Shown here in pieces: positions 1 to 12,546 of a stretch of 64,000 bases of DNA. The translations under genes and the position numbers were made by a program. The notes under the pieces are model-generated. The model worked only from the letters and a program-made list of their open reading frames with translations, was not told the origin of the DNA and did no database searches. The DNA is from Lasioglossum baleicum (Eukaryota; Arthropoda; Insecta; Hymenoptera; Halictidae), in assembly GCF_051020765.1 (NCBI RefSeq), contig NC_134933.1, positions 17,023,461 through 17,087,460 of the forward strand, in the 5' to 3' direction. Position 1 is the stretch's first letter, and every line of letters begins with the position of its first letter.

Positions 1-2414
1 CTTGCCGGCTGCTGGCACAGCCAACGGAGAACCAACTTGTGCACGCGGAACAACGATCATGGCAACGACTACGAGGACGATTCTGGCATTTTCGGAATCG
101 CCGTCGCCTCTTTCAGCTTCCCTCTCATAATTTGCAACCCGTTCGTTCCGTTCGTACCGTTCGTTCGGTTCATCGTAGCCGTAGAACGAAACAGACCCGA
201 GAGAAAACAGGAGGATGACTCCGAATCTCTAGCTACATACCCTCCGCCATAACATATTTATCGAGAGTATCTTTGTCGGGGAGATCGACCGACAAAGGAG
301 TCGCGTTGTTCCGTTGTTTCCGCGCTCACCCCTCTGTGGGGGCACGAGGTATCGTACGCGTCTAATTTGACGTAGCCTCGTATCCTCCCGCGTGTCTATA
401 CAACCATGTGCGCACGTGGTTGCCAATGCGCCCAACAAACACCACGCCGGTTCTCCAAGATTTGCCCGACATTGCTCGCGGTTTGGCAAAGTTTGTCACG
501 GCTGGCGCTGCGGCACTAGCGAAGAGAGCGTCGAACAGAATTTTTGATGGTCGGCGGCCAAGCATAGCTCTACTCGTCCTTCTACTATAAAAGTATACAT
601 TCCATTTCGATTCTTCGCTGGTATTCCAATGTGCTCGTACCCTAAGCGGCCAAGGATTTACCGGCCGTCTGATCCTTGAAGAAAATTGCCTCAGCCGTAT
701 ACGCGTCGAGCAGCGACCGATCCGGCGGCTGATTCGATTTCGAAATCGAACATCGTTCGTGGGGAACCGTCGCGTTCCGAAATGTTCGCGGGGAACTCTC
801 GTCGATAACGCTTTCGTTTCGGTGAAAAAGGTTCGCGGGCCGCGTCGACGGGCCACAGGCAGCAGCGGCGATCGTGAAATATGAAACACGCGCGAGCCCC
901 GTTTCATTCGGCTCGACGTTGCCCGTGCCAAAGTAAAATGGACGCGGTGAATAATCACGATAGTTTCGATTATTGAAAGAGGCTCTCGTGCGCATCTGTT
1001 CCCTCGCCGACGCGATGCGATGCGATGCGATACGATGCGACGAGATGGTCTTGCATCCATCCCATGCTGCCTGCATGCCAAGGTGGTGCGAAAGCACGCA
1101 GGGATCGGGGAACAAAGCTCGTTCCGGATCGTGGCATTTCGAGGTGCGATCGTTCTCCGTCTGTTTAAGAGGCAGCACGTAGCGTGTCCCCGCGATGCTC
1201 GATTGCCATTTCCAATATCCTTCCCCCCCTGCCCCTTCCGTGCTCGCTGGATGAAGCATCGTGTATATCTGCCGGCTGCGCGACGCGACGGGGAATCGAT
1301 AGAATTTCGTCGTCCCGTACTTTCGCCTATCTCCCTTTCCGTTTTGGTAATCCACTTAATTCAATCCACCGCTCCCACTCTCCACCGCGTTGATCCCTGA
1401 TGCCAACAGTCTCGCATTAGTTTCTTTCGGGCTCGACAATGTTCGCCCCGCTAATTTCTCGTTGCTTCGATTCTTCCACCCCGCTGTGGTGCGCGGCGCC
1501 GTTCCGTTCGCGCCTCTATCGCACGGTGTTTTCTTTTCAGAATTTCCAAGGGAAGGAAGTGGATCGCGCCGTCGATTGCCAGAGAGACAACTTCTCTCGC
1601 GACGTTGATCTCCGAGGCAATCGGGAAGACGCATTCGCCGTGGTGTTCGAATTTGCCAACGGCGTCCACCGAAGCGCGAAATAATTAACGACCGGTGCAG
1701 CAATCACCGGAGACGAAAGGTCTCCTGCGTCTACTTAGCTCCGTGTCACCGAGCGCCGCCGTCTACCAGGGCGTGTTCGATTTCCAATAAACATCCCCGA
1801 CCGATACTCGTGCTCGTGGAGATGTTGGCTCGCGATCGAACATCCGTAGAATGTCCCCGTTCTCCCTTGGCCCTGTACCAACCCTCGGTCACCCCGTCGA
1901 CGATGCTCTCTCGTCGTTCCGCGAGCGCATACATCCGTCTACGTCCGGTTCTGGAGTCGGGATCGTCGGGACAGATTATGGAAAAGCTATGCGCTCGAAC
2001 AGAGATAACGAATACGCGAGTCGAAGGGACTAAGGGACGCGGAGATAGCGACGACGAAACGACCACGAAAAACCGCCGCGGTGTAGAAACACGGAGCGGA
2101 TCGTCTCGCAAGAAGTGAGGGGAGTGGCAAGCTCGAGCGTGGAAGGGTCCGTTCTCAGGGTTCGCCGGCCCAATCCGGCTTTACCGTCTCATCATGCAAA
2201 TTGTACGACTGCGAGATAAGTGGAGAGGTGCCGTTATCGCTGTTCACGCACGTTGCTCCTTGGGAACGCGGTCGCAAACGCGCGCCTTCGTGACGATCGA
2301 ATCGAGGATCGATCCGGCGCGTTGGTTGGCGACGCAAAATTTCTCGCGATGAACGGTGCTCCCGTCCAACTACGCGGTTTCGATCGTACGCGGATCTTTT
2401 TCACATTTATTTCT
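1..2414. other. CpG-rich non-coding DNA, no supported gene
   Basis: The stretch is dense in TCG, CGA and CGCG words. Its open frames are short, overlap on both strands, are Arg/Ser rich and carry no motif I recognise. One short GCGAT array lies inside it and is listed separately. Nothing else stands out. It could be intergenic or intronic. Confidence 0.6.
1011..1045. repeat. (GCGAT)n short tandem repeat
   Basis: Four to five near-perfect copies of the pentamer GCGAT run through here, decaying to ACGAT and GCGAC at the right edge. It is a simple microsatellite with no visible function. Confidence 0.85.
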
Positions 2415-2694
2415 AGTCAATATAGCATATGTGTACAGTTGACTGCATCGTGGCGAGTAAGAGAGGTGAGAAAGAACAAATATCAATTGGTTGACGTGAA
2501 CTAATTCCTCGAAAATTGCCCTCGTTTGTATAAAAATTAGTGGCGCTGAATTCAAACACTTAATGAGCACTGCGAGGCTGCGGCTAGCCAAAGAAAAGAC
2601 TGTCGGCGTTTGACAATATCAAACGTGCCTCACACTTGATCACTTGAAGACGCTCTACACGAATAATACTCTATGCACACGCATTTCAAGAATA
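2415..2694. repeat. Dispersed repeat family A, copy 1
   Basis: This AT-richer block aligns along its whole length with 53473-53726. Shared landmarks in the same order are TGGCGAG followed by purine-rich sequence, CAATTGGTT against GAATTGGTT, AACTAATT, a GAGGCT/AAGGCT block, GCCAAAGA, GTCGG and CTATGCACA near the right end. The two copies differ by many substitutions and small indels, so the family is old. On the minus strand both copies encode related short peptides around a shared LV..NQ and LSH pattern, but the frames are broken and I recognise no protein. No terminal inverted repeat or target-site duplication is evident, so the transposon class is unknown. Confidence 0.75.
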
Positions 2695-3298
2695 TATAAA
2701 AGTATGTATATTTGAGGGGAGTCTTGGGGTATCTCTAACCCGCGGGTTGTCCAAGGAAGCACTATCGTCTGGCGAAATCAAACGCGATTATCTGGAGCCG
2801 CGTATTTTCCGCGAACGCAACAGAGTCGGTTGAACGGAGAACAGGATTATTTTCGCTGGCCGTGCGACGGGCATTTAAAAGTTGCTTTACAGTTCCGAGA
2901 TACTCTTTTCCAGCCTCGGTCTCGGTTATTTGGGAAATTAGCGACACGGGCTGGCTGAAAAGTCCGCCGGTGGTCGCGCTAATAAAAATATAGCGTGCGA
3001 CAAAAGCTGCCGGACTATTCTCGAGCACGTTGAGTAAGGCAACCACGTTGCCGCCTCGAAATCCTACCGGTGTCTCGCGTTCTCGCTCTGGCTGCGCACT
3101 CGCCCACCTACTCCATTCTTTTCTCGCGCGATTCTCCTTCGTCTACGACTTTAATCCCACGGAAAATAGTGGCGTGTACTTAACGCTTTAAGAATGTCGC
3201 ATCTGCGCCGTGCTGTCTGGGCACGTGCGCCTCTTACTCCTCCGCCTTTTTTTCTCCTCCGTTTGTCTTTTTCCCTGGCCTCTGCCGCGTCTTCCTTC
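2695..3298. other. Non-coding DNA, nothing specific
   Basis: Mixed sequence with one AT-rich start next to repeat family A. No gene, hairpin or repeat beyond chance was seen. Confidence 0.5.
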
Positions 3299-3496
3299 GC
3301 TCTGGTTCCTCTTCGTTCTCTTTCGGTCAACCGGATCGGCGAGAAATCTCTTCTTTCTGGCTCTGTCCGGTTTCACTCTCTTGTTCTCTCTGGTTTTCTC
3401 CCTGGTTCTGTCTGGTTCTTTATCTGGTTCTTACTCTGTTTCTCTCTGCCTCTCTCTCCGATTCTGTTTGTCTCTCTCTCTGGTTCGCTCTGGTTA
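3299..3496. repeat. Degenerate TCTGGTTC pyrimidine-rich minisatellite
   Basis: The core TCTGGTT(C/T) recurs many times, separated by CTCTCT-type filler. The clearest run is about 3385-3435, where four copies occur at spacings of roughly 10 to 14 bp. The plus strand is almost purine-free apart from the GG of each core. It is probably a decayed simple repeat expanded by slippage. Confidence 0.7.
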
Positions 3497-5094
3497 CACT
3501 CGTCGTTTTCGGCCTCGGCGACTGCGGGTTGTGGACGCGCCGATAGGGTTCATCGATCTCCGGCGGTAAAAGAGAGACGAGAGAGAGGGCTCTTTAATCG
3601 CGGTCGCTTCAATAAAAATTGATGGCGGCGTTGGAGCAGGAGGTCAATTCGACGAGTGTCGTTAGCCGCTTAATTACTGTCGGCGGATCGTCGAGGCGCG
3701 GCGTCACGAATCGAGACAGTTTCTTGCGCGCCCCGGAGCAGCGGAGCAGCGTAGCGGCAAATAACCGAGCGCGCGCGACCATTCGTTTGAATTATTAATC
3801 GGCGAGAGAACGAACGGCGACGGGTACACGATCGCCGCTGGATTATCACCGGCGATCGGAAACGCGAATTAATTAGATGTTCGGCCGGCTCTAAATTAGA
3901 CCGGTGCCAAGTTCGCGCGGCGCTTGTTCCTCGTCGAACACGACCGTGTACCTTTTTCCCGTCTTTTTTTCGAAATCGTGGTCGACGAATCGCCGGCAGT
4001 CGGTCGTACTCGGCTCGCTGGCCCGCGAGCACAAAGGATTAGAATGTTATTGGCGCTGCGCGATGGAGTAACCCTGATTTATGACTAAAGCGCGGTGCGT
4101 ACGGAAAATGAACGACGCTCGATTCTCGCTCGCGACGCGGCGGCGGCGTTTGCCTGTGGTCGGTGCGGCGAGAGCGCTTTAAAAAAAATTCCTTTACTCA
4201 CGGAACGCGTCAGCGATGCAGGATATTTGAATTTCAGAGTTTTCATTCGTTAACCTCGCCGAATGCCTGCGCGCAGACAGTCGAAATTTTGAAATTATTC
4301 CCGTCGCATACGCGTGTACACTGGTTGTCCCTTTGATTGGCGCGGAACCGCGGATATTGTTTTATTTCGGTAGAGAAAAAAAACGTATACGCGTATTGTA
4401 TACATAGATGCGTATACGCGCACGGATACATGTAAACAGATAAAATACGAAGCATATTCGATAGCACCGAGCGTGTAATTTTCGACGAATTTGCAGCGAT
4501 GTCGTCGATGCGAGGGAGGCCGGACTGAGACCGACGACGCGTGCACGCGTGCATGCTGGCACGGCCGCAGCCACAGTTCACTGTATACAATTTGATCGCG
4601 AAAGCGCGACTGTAAACGCGGTCGATGTATGCTTCGTCAAACGGTGAACGTATTTGGATCAACCAAGGGTGCTCGTTCGAACACGCAAACGCGTGCTTTC
4701 CCGTAACACGTAACCCGTTACCCGTTACCCGCGGCGGTGGCGGTATTCGATTGAAAAACGGGCTTGTTTCGCGTCGTCGAAACGGACAAGAAAGCGGTGT
4801 AAACGCGACGCGGTATTCGTCGAGTGTGTCGCGTTAAACCAGCCGTCCGGTCGGTTGCCGGAACAAAGACCGCTTTCGAGGACCCTATCAGTTATTCCAT
4901 CGACGAATCTCCGTTACGAGCGCACACGGACGTTCGCGTTTGTTTCCGCGCGAAAACGTGGAACGTCGACGCAGCGCCTGTTTTATTGGCAATTTCAGAA
5001 ATTGCGAGACGCGAGCGAGCACCGCGCGCTTTGCTCGCCCCGGAGTTCTCGTTGATCACCGGACGAGACAACACTTTTTTTTATCCTTTCCCGA

Positions 5095-5098
<4 letters not shown>
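3497..5098. other. CpG-rich non-coding DNA
   Basis: No supported gene. At about 4375-4440 there is an alternating purine-pyrimidine stretch rich in TATACG and GTATAC, and near 4703-4731 a short CCGTTAC-type tandem repeat. Otherwise nothing distinctive is visible. Confidence 0.5.

Positions 5099-5124
<26 letters not shown>
5099..5124. repeat. (CT)13 microsatellite
   Basis: A perfect CT dinucleotide run that breaks into CGCTCTAC on its right. Confidence 0.95.
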
Positions 5125-5128
<4 letters not shown>

Positions 5129-8100
5129 CTACTCTGGATCCTCGGATAGTTGATAGCGGCAGAGCGCGCGGGTTTCACTTTGCGCAGATCCCCGCACCGG
5201 GAACCGTTCCGCTGACTTATTGGTTCGCGATCCGTTTGGACGTGTCACGGAAAAAAGTGCAAGTCGGACGGTCTCTCGCTTTGTCTTCGTTCCGCGATTT
5301 GCCATCGGCGACGAGGACAATCGAAAGTCGAACGAAACCAGGCCAGCGTCGTTGTCAAATCGTTCCCCAATTTTCTCTTGCACAGCTATCTGTCCGCGTT
5401 TCACCGTTTCCCCGCGTCGAAGAAACTTTGGCATTGTCCGAGGGTAACCCCCCCGGGAGGACGAGGCTCCGAATCGCGATCGAACCAGTTTTCTCTCGAC
5501 GTTTCTGTTTGCGCGGCGGAACATTTTGTTTTTTTTTGCTTCTGGCACACGTGGACACGCGCGGTGAAATCGCGCCACCTCGAACCGTTTTCAAAAACGA
5601 GAACGGTTTAATTCGCGAGGACGTGTGCGCCGTCGATGTTCGCGAATTGGAACGCCCCTCGTAATCGGAACAAATTCGCGAGTCTCCAGGGATCGTCGGT
5701 TTTTTTGTTTCCTTTTAACACGCTGGATGGATCCGGAGCTGTTCCTGTCCCGCGTTCCCGCCCCTCTCCCCGTTCCCGTTCTCTCGTTTCTATCTCCGTC
5801 TCTCGGCCGCTACTAGCCCGTTGTTTTCTGACCGAGTTTTGGCAAGCGGAGATCGACGTCCGCCAATATTTTCCAGAAGATTCATCGTGTGACGCGCGAC
5901 AAGCGTCGAGCGTCGAGCGCTCTCGAGCAATTCGCGTTATCAAGCTTCACCGGCGTATATAAATAAAAAACCTGCTTGTCGAAAGAAGAATGGGACTTTC
6001 CAGGGAGCTTCGTTATCGCTCGAAATTTCAACGGGGATATTTCGTTCGCTCCCGTTCTTTCTGCTCGTCTACGTTTTCATGCTTTCACTCGCGACTACCG
6101 AATTCGACGATACGCTCGAATGCACGGATATACGTATACATACAAAACTGCGAGATAGTAACATCTTTTGCTCGATCTGTTTATATTCCGTTTCCGCGCG
6201 ATACAAGGCAGAAGGAGAAAGACAAGAGAGCGGATCGGACTGGACCGCGGCGCGGTGCAACTTTTATAGCGTAGCCGGTGTACCGTTAATGACGGTGGCA
6301 TAGTCGAGGGCGCACACGAACGATGTCGTTGCACCGCACCGCCTCGGTGCATAATTATCAGTCTCCGAAGCACGCCGTGCGCTAATTACAGGCTAACGTA
6401 TTAGTTCACGACGTCAGGCGTGTTAGGGTCGGTGTAAATATTTGGCTAGGGTCGGTTAGGAGAGCACGAAGTAGGGCCGGTTGGCATCCCGTCCTTTGGT
6501 TACGCTGTCTTTAAATCACTATCAACCGCCTAATGGGACCCAACCCGGACCAACGAAAATTCGAGTTTCGCACGGCTAATTGCCGTAGTTTTCTCTCTGT
6601 CCCTGGCCGTGTCCGTATCCGCGTTCGCGTTTAAAGTTTTCGTGGATTTTATTCGATTCGGACCGCTGCACAGTGCGGCCGCCTATTGGTAAAAGTCGAA
6701 AATGCAACCATTCTCCGCACCTTCTTTGGCTTTACTAGTCCCTTCAGAGTTGTTGTCTCTAGCGTATGAAACAGGTGCTGGGAATCTAATATCTGTGGCT
6801 GCACGGACGAACCTCGTTAACATTCGTTCCGGCTCGATATTTTCCCGCGACCTTGTCGCTCGATTATGCGCTGTCCGCGAATTCGCGGTCGACGCGATTT
6901 TTTTTTTCCACGAAGGCGAACGTGCTGATCGACTGCCTCGGCGAATCAATCGAAGTTAAGCAGGGATTAATACCATTTTTCCGGAAGGTCGGGGCTCGGA
7001 ACCGCGCGAAAATCCGTTTAAATATTTGACTTCGACGTTGCCGGTGTCGATTGGATTTTGCTGGGTTCGGTGTCGCATCCGACACTCGTTCGACCTCGTT
7101 CGCTCGTGTGCATCTATTCGAATACATCGAACCTCGTCGGACGCTCCGGTAACGTTGTTGCAAAACCGTTGAACGAAATCGTTCTCTGCGGCAAGCCAGC
7201 CTCGCGAAATTTCGTGATCATTCTGCCAAAAGGTGTTTCTCCATATTCGAGCCCGAGGAGTTCTTCGTTATCCGAATAATAGTTTTGCGCAACAACAACA
7301 ACGGCCACAACGAACAACAATAATACATAGTTCGGAGCGAAGCCTGTGCGTTGCGTTTCGGGCAACGATTCGCCGGGAATTTCCCTGGGAAAATCAAAGC
7401 CACTTTTCGGATGGAGGAGCAGAATTCAGCAGCGCGCGGTCCCGAAAAAGGAACAATCGACACCACGGTTGTCATCCACTTGCCTATCCACGTCATGCGC
7501 ACACGCACCCAAACACCCAAGCAGCCACGCACTCCAGAGCTTGTACTCCGTCTAAACACATATTACGTTTCAGAGTACGTTACTCGAATTCGCGGGTAAA
7601 AGTGATTCCGAGTCGCTCTCGTGTATTCCAGAGATTTTATATTCTAGATGCACTCGAGTTTACAAATATCGACTAGAAAGAGCGGCAGAGGGGAAGAGAG
7701 GAAAAGAGAGCGGAGAGAGAGAGAGAGAGAGGTGGAGGTAGAAACGGCGAAGCGGCGCGCGAGAGAAATTTGCTGAAAAATCGTTCCGCCGCGAGGAATT
7801 CGTGCGCGGAATAATTTTGCCAACCCGCTCGCGGCCGTCCGTTCGTCGAGACGAGGGAAAGACCGTGGCAGGAGCCGGTTACAGCGATGATTCTTTTAAT
7901 TCGAGTCGAGCGGCGCCGCTCCGCGACGAATTGCGACGATCTGCAACGATCTGTGCGAACAGAATTAATCGTAGCACGGACCGGTCTCGCGAGTCTTTCC
8001 GCCCGCAGTGGCCAATTTTCGAAGAAGCAACGAGACTTGATTAGATTTCCAGGGTCGTCGCCGTTAGACGGTCCACGGAGAAAATAGAGATAATTTCGCC

Positions 8101-10720
8101 GCGTTTCCAGCGACTTATTGCCAGGAAACGCGCTCGTACATTTCCCACTGTCGTAAAACTTTCATAGGTTTCCACCGGCTACGACGGAACATGATACACC
8201 CGGCACCGTATAGAGAGGGTGACGCGTTCATTGCAAATGAACCGAGGCTCCTGCGAACCGAATTCCAATCGAATTAACCCCGACCCCGAAATCCAACTAA
8301 GAGGGTCGTCGAAATAAAAGCCTCGCGCAAACGTTGGGGCTCCTCGAGGCATGTGTGTGCATGGCGTGGTATGTAGCGTGCATCGTGCAGAGAGCGTGCA
8401 CGTATGTCCGTCGATTCGCCGGCACTTTGAAACGATTGCCGCAACGGGGCTCGACCGGCACTAGGTCGATGACGTCGCCGACCCACGATATATACATAAC
8501 TACCCTCCTGAACTCATTAATTAAAATACACATTCTTATCTGACCGCGCCCGTTGCGCGTCTCGCAACTTCCGGCCACTTGAACAAAAAAAAAATGATAT
8601 TAGCGCGAGCCGCGGTTGTAGAAACTCGGCCGCAGAGGAGCGACATTAGTTTCGCTCTAATTGCACAATTTTTCTCTCGAACCCGAGAGATAACGTTTAA
8701 ACGGCTCGGATAAGAATGTTCCCGGTGTACCCGCGCGCGCGCGAGCTAGGATTTTCCTCGCGATTTAATTGGTCGGTTCTCGTCGGCACGACCGTTCTCC
8801 GATCCCACCGAAGCTGTTTCTTTTTTGTTCGAGTTCCCGCGCGGAAGAAAAGAAGGAAAGGCTTTTCGGCGGTTCGTTCTCGAAGGGAGACCGCTTTTTC
8901 CTGTCTCGTTGGTCGGAGTTGGTTATCCGGGAAGCATCTGCAGCTGAAACTTGCGCCCACAGTCTCGAGGCGAGTCGAGGTGTCCGTTACGTCTTGGCGT
9001 TCGGAGAACTCGGCGACGCGAATTCGAAACCGATCTGGCACGACCGTGACGAATCGGGAATCCGGTGAATTCCGGTGAATCCGGTCGCTGATAAACCTTC
9101 GAGAACAGGCGGAAACTCCGCGTGGACCGATCCACGGTGATTTTTTGTCCGATTCGCGGCGCTGCGGAGTTTCCAGTTTCCATACATTCGAACAGATGGA
9201 CGGCCACGGAAGCAGCTGTTTTTCCCGGTGGCAGGGGCTCGCGTGTAAATTTTTAATTTTTAATTTTGCTGGTTCCGTGCGGCGCGCTCGTTGGGTTCTG
9301 AATCATTGCTCTCGGGGTTATCGGTGCACGCGGAACAGAACAGAGTAGAACATAACGGAACAAGTTGCGTGCGTCCCCGTTCCTCGGCCAAGTCCGCTCG
9401 GGAACTCGCGTGTCGCACGTTTCCCGCGACACGATGGTTCTGCGCTCGCCACCCCTGTCCGCTGTTATTCCCACCTTAATCGACTGGTTTTTGCGCCGCT
9501 GATAGCCGATCTCCGTGAAAATCTATCCAGCTAACGGAACTGGGGCGTGGGAATTAAAGCGTCGCGATTGCTTCTCGATTTAATTTTCCCGCAGCTATCG
9601 ATACAAGATCTCTCGTTTCGACGCCGAGCCGTAGAGAATATACGCTTTCTTCTCTCTCTCGTATATTCCCAGAGGAGACGGTGCGAACGCGTCGCGGAAA
9701 ATCAGTGTTTTACTTCGGTTTGCGGGCGCAGCGTTTCGCGAGTTGTTCGCGTTTCACGTTCTTTCGTGTTTTTTCCCTCTTGTTCTTTCATTTGTTTTAC
9801 CGAGCGACCACCCGCTATTTATTTAATAGCTTCGTTATACCTACAATTGGTTCTCGTTTATTTCATTTTCCTACGCGCGCGCCCTTCCGCGATCCACCCA
9901 CCCTTTCACACGGTTTTCCCCTATATTTTCAAATGACGGCCGTCACCGCTGGTCGCCATATCCTTTGATGTATTGCGTTTTGGTTCGAGCGTGTGCGTCT
10001 GTGTGCAGCGGTACTGAATCCCACGAGTAAATGCCCGCGTAGATAAAACCGACTCCGAAACCGGCGCGATCCGAAGCGGCACCGCGCAGCGGAAATTTGT
10101 CGATGGGCGGTTGGAAGCGTTTTTAGTCCGAATATTTCGACAGGACCGAACGTCTCTCTTCTGACGATGGGACGCGAGCCTCTTTGCCTTGCCTGTTATT
10201 TTCCGTTCACTTTTGAGAGAAACGCGTTTGCACTGTGGAAATCGTTGTTTCGCGCACCGACGGATGCGTCTTTCGATTCAGCTGGGCGTAACGCTATTCG
10301 CGAGTGCGCGCGGCGCTGCGCTCGCGCTCGGGGTGCGAGTTATCTACGCGTCAATGGTTTTTTGGCTGTGACCCACACTGTCGATACAATTGCGTAGGAT
10401 ATTCGGTGGTCGACGACGACCCTCCCACGGTTCGAGACCGACCAACCGCGCATCGCAGTTCGATTAATAATTCAATTACAGACCGGGCTAATTACCGGCC
10501 CAACGGCGTTCTCGATATTTCGTTGCTCGACGTCTGCGCGATAATTGCGCCAACGAAAAATATTTATCACGGTCGTCGAAAAGGCTTCAGCTTCCTGCCA
10601 CGCCGCGCGGTGTAGCATTCTCTCTGCTAACGATTGCTTTTAGGCGAACACGATTTCCGTCTACGCTGGCGTTTATTTCGTTTCATTGATTCGCGATTCG
10701 ACGTGGTTGTGTATCTCTGT
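5125..10720. other. CpG-rich non-coding DNA with scattered simple repeats
   Basis: No frame in this 5.6 kb looks like a conserved exon. Minor structures are (TTTTTAA)-like triplication at about 9256-9273, an ATCCGGTGA-type tandem near 9057-9087, a CGCG run near 8740, and a purine-rich patch at 7680-7740. I see no RNA gene. Confidence 0.5.
7713..7730. repeat. (GA)9 microsatellite
   Basis: A perfect GA run within a wider purine-rich patch of about 60 bp. Confidence 0.95.
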
Positions 10721-10736
10721 CTCTCTCTCTCTCTCT
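10721..10736. repeat. (CT)8 microsatellite
   Basis: A perfect CT run followed by imperfect CTCT sequence on the plus strand. Confidence 0.9.
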
Positions 10737-11963
10737 CCTCTCTGTTCTCTTCTCTCGCCGAGCCTCTCCCCCACACGGAAGCCCATCTGCTTTTCACTTC
10801 TCTTGTTCTCTGTTTGGCGAGCAATGTAGTACGTTGGTTCATACGTTTCGAATGGGAGCGAAACGCGAAACACGAAACGCGGGTCAGTTAATAATTAAAT
10901 TAGAGGAATGGGCAATTACGAAATTTCCGCGCGATATTGTTACACGCGATGGATAATTATATATCGATTAAAAAATACTCCTACCGTGCAGGGAATACGA
11001 ATCTGGTATGTAAATAACGCTCCGGGCAGAAGCCATAATGGTAATTAGCGGAACGCGTGTCAGTGATTGCGGGCTTCTTTCGCTGGGAAAAGCGTTTGCC
11101 ATCGCATCGTTTCTCGTCCCGTCCCGTCGCAGCGACCACGAACCGTTATTTCGATTGTCGAATATCGACGCGGGCCGATCGATCGCGCGGGAAAGGTCGG
11201 CCCGTGAAGCCGTTTGATCGGGAACCGTCAAAATTGCTCGCGGAACGAAAATTGGTCGGTGGCGTCCCGCGATTGATTCTCCCGGGCAGCATTTTTTTCT
11301 CGCGGAATATTTGCGGGCTCGTTCCGCTCGCGAGTGGCTTCGCCCTTTCACGGAAACGCAGAAATTTGCTTCGTGCGAGCGAGAATTGTCGCGCGTCGGA
11401 GATATCGGGGCGAATTAAAAACGTCAAGATTGCCTCGACGATACTCGCGAAGATGAACAACGCGAGACGGAGGGCAGAGGACGGAGGACGGAGACGGTCC
11501 ACGGAGAAATAAAAGTCGAAGCCCGGGCGAGTTTTACGCCCGGCGTTCTCTAAACTCGGCGAGTTACGGAATTAGGTCAACCGGGACGAAAAAGAGCAAC
11601 GGGAGGAGGAGAAGAACGCGAGGCAGAAGGGTTCGCGCGTGAGAAGAGACCGGAACCAAGCGAGCGTCGGATAGCCTGCGACGTTGGCTGTCGCGGGGGG
11701 TGGTGACGGTGGTGGACACGAGGGCAAAAGGACTCTGAGACACGTAGCTCGCTCTACCAGGTTTGCTAGCAAGCCGCCACGGTCGTCGTGCAGCTGCCAC
11801 TGCATTCGGCGAACTTTCGTCTATCTCGTTTCCTTCTCCTTCGGTCATTGATTCTTTGCTCGCCTCGCCTCTGTTTCGTTCTCCGTCTTTCTTTTTATTC
11901 CGGTTCTCTCGGGTTTTTTCGCAATCTTCGTTGATCGAGAGCAAATACCTAGCAACGACACGC

Positions 11964-11987
11964 GAGAGAGAGAGAGAGAGAGAGAGA
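11964..11987. repeat. (GA)12 microsatellite
   Basis: A perfect GA run preceded by CGC and followed by GGGCGG. Confidence 0.95.
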
Positions 11988-12527
11988 GGGCGGCCCCGAA
12001 TTCCGAAAGAGAGGAAGGAGGATCATCGAGCTCGAAATACGAGACGAGAGTCTCGCGGTCACGTGCCTGCTCTCGAGCGAATTTCGACTTTTCAGCTGGG
12101 CAGATTGCTCTCGCGCGCAAGTACAGGTAGAGCGGATACCACCGAAATCCCGAAACCGAAATCGATTTCCAACGGCGCTCTGTCGACGTGCAACGATTTC
12201 CATTCGGGATCTCGAGTTCGAGGTCGGAGATTTCCGTTTGGAACGTCTTTCGGTATTGCAACCGAGGCTCACGGAGGAGGGAAAGCGGGTGTGCTGTCGC
12301 GTTCTATTAATTCGTTCGGTGCCCTCTGGCATCCTCTTGCATCCTCTCGCGAAAAGAATCGATCGGCATTTGGCGGCGGAGTCGCACCGCAATAATAATC
12401 GATCGGCGACGTGTACCGCAGACACACCGAACCGACCCGCGTCTCGGCCGGATGTTCGAAATTTTCGCAGAGACCTTGCCGGAGAGTGTGCGCGGTTTCG
12501 TGAAACAGTGGCGGCGACGGCGGCGGT

Positions 12528-12546
12528 GGTAGTGGTAGTGGTAGTG
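12528..12546. repeat. (GGTAGT)3 in a G-rich tract
   Basis: Three GGTAGT hexamers follow a run of GGCGGC/GACGGC triplets. The tract is strongly G-biased on the plus strand. No coding role is supported. Confidence 0.8.

Noticed and set aside
155..180. CGTTCGTTCGGTTC considered as a miR-375-like sequence
   Set aside because: Only a short CGTTCG-rich word matches, there is no hairpin around it, and such words are frequent in this DNA.
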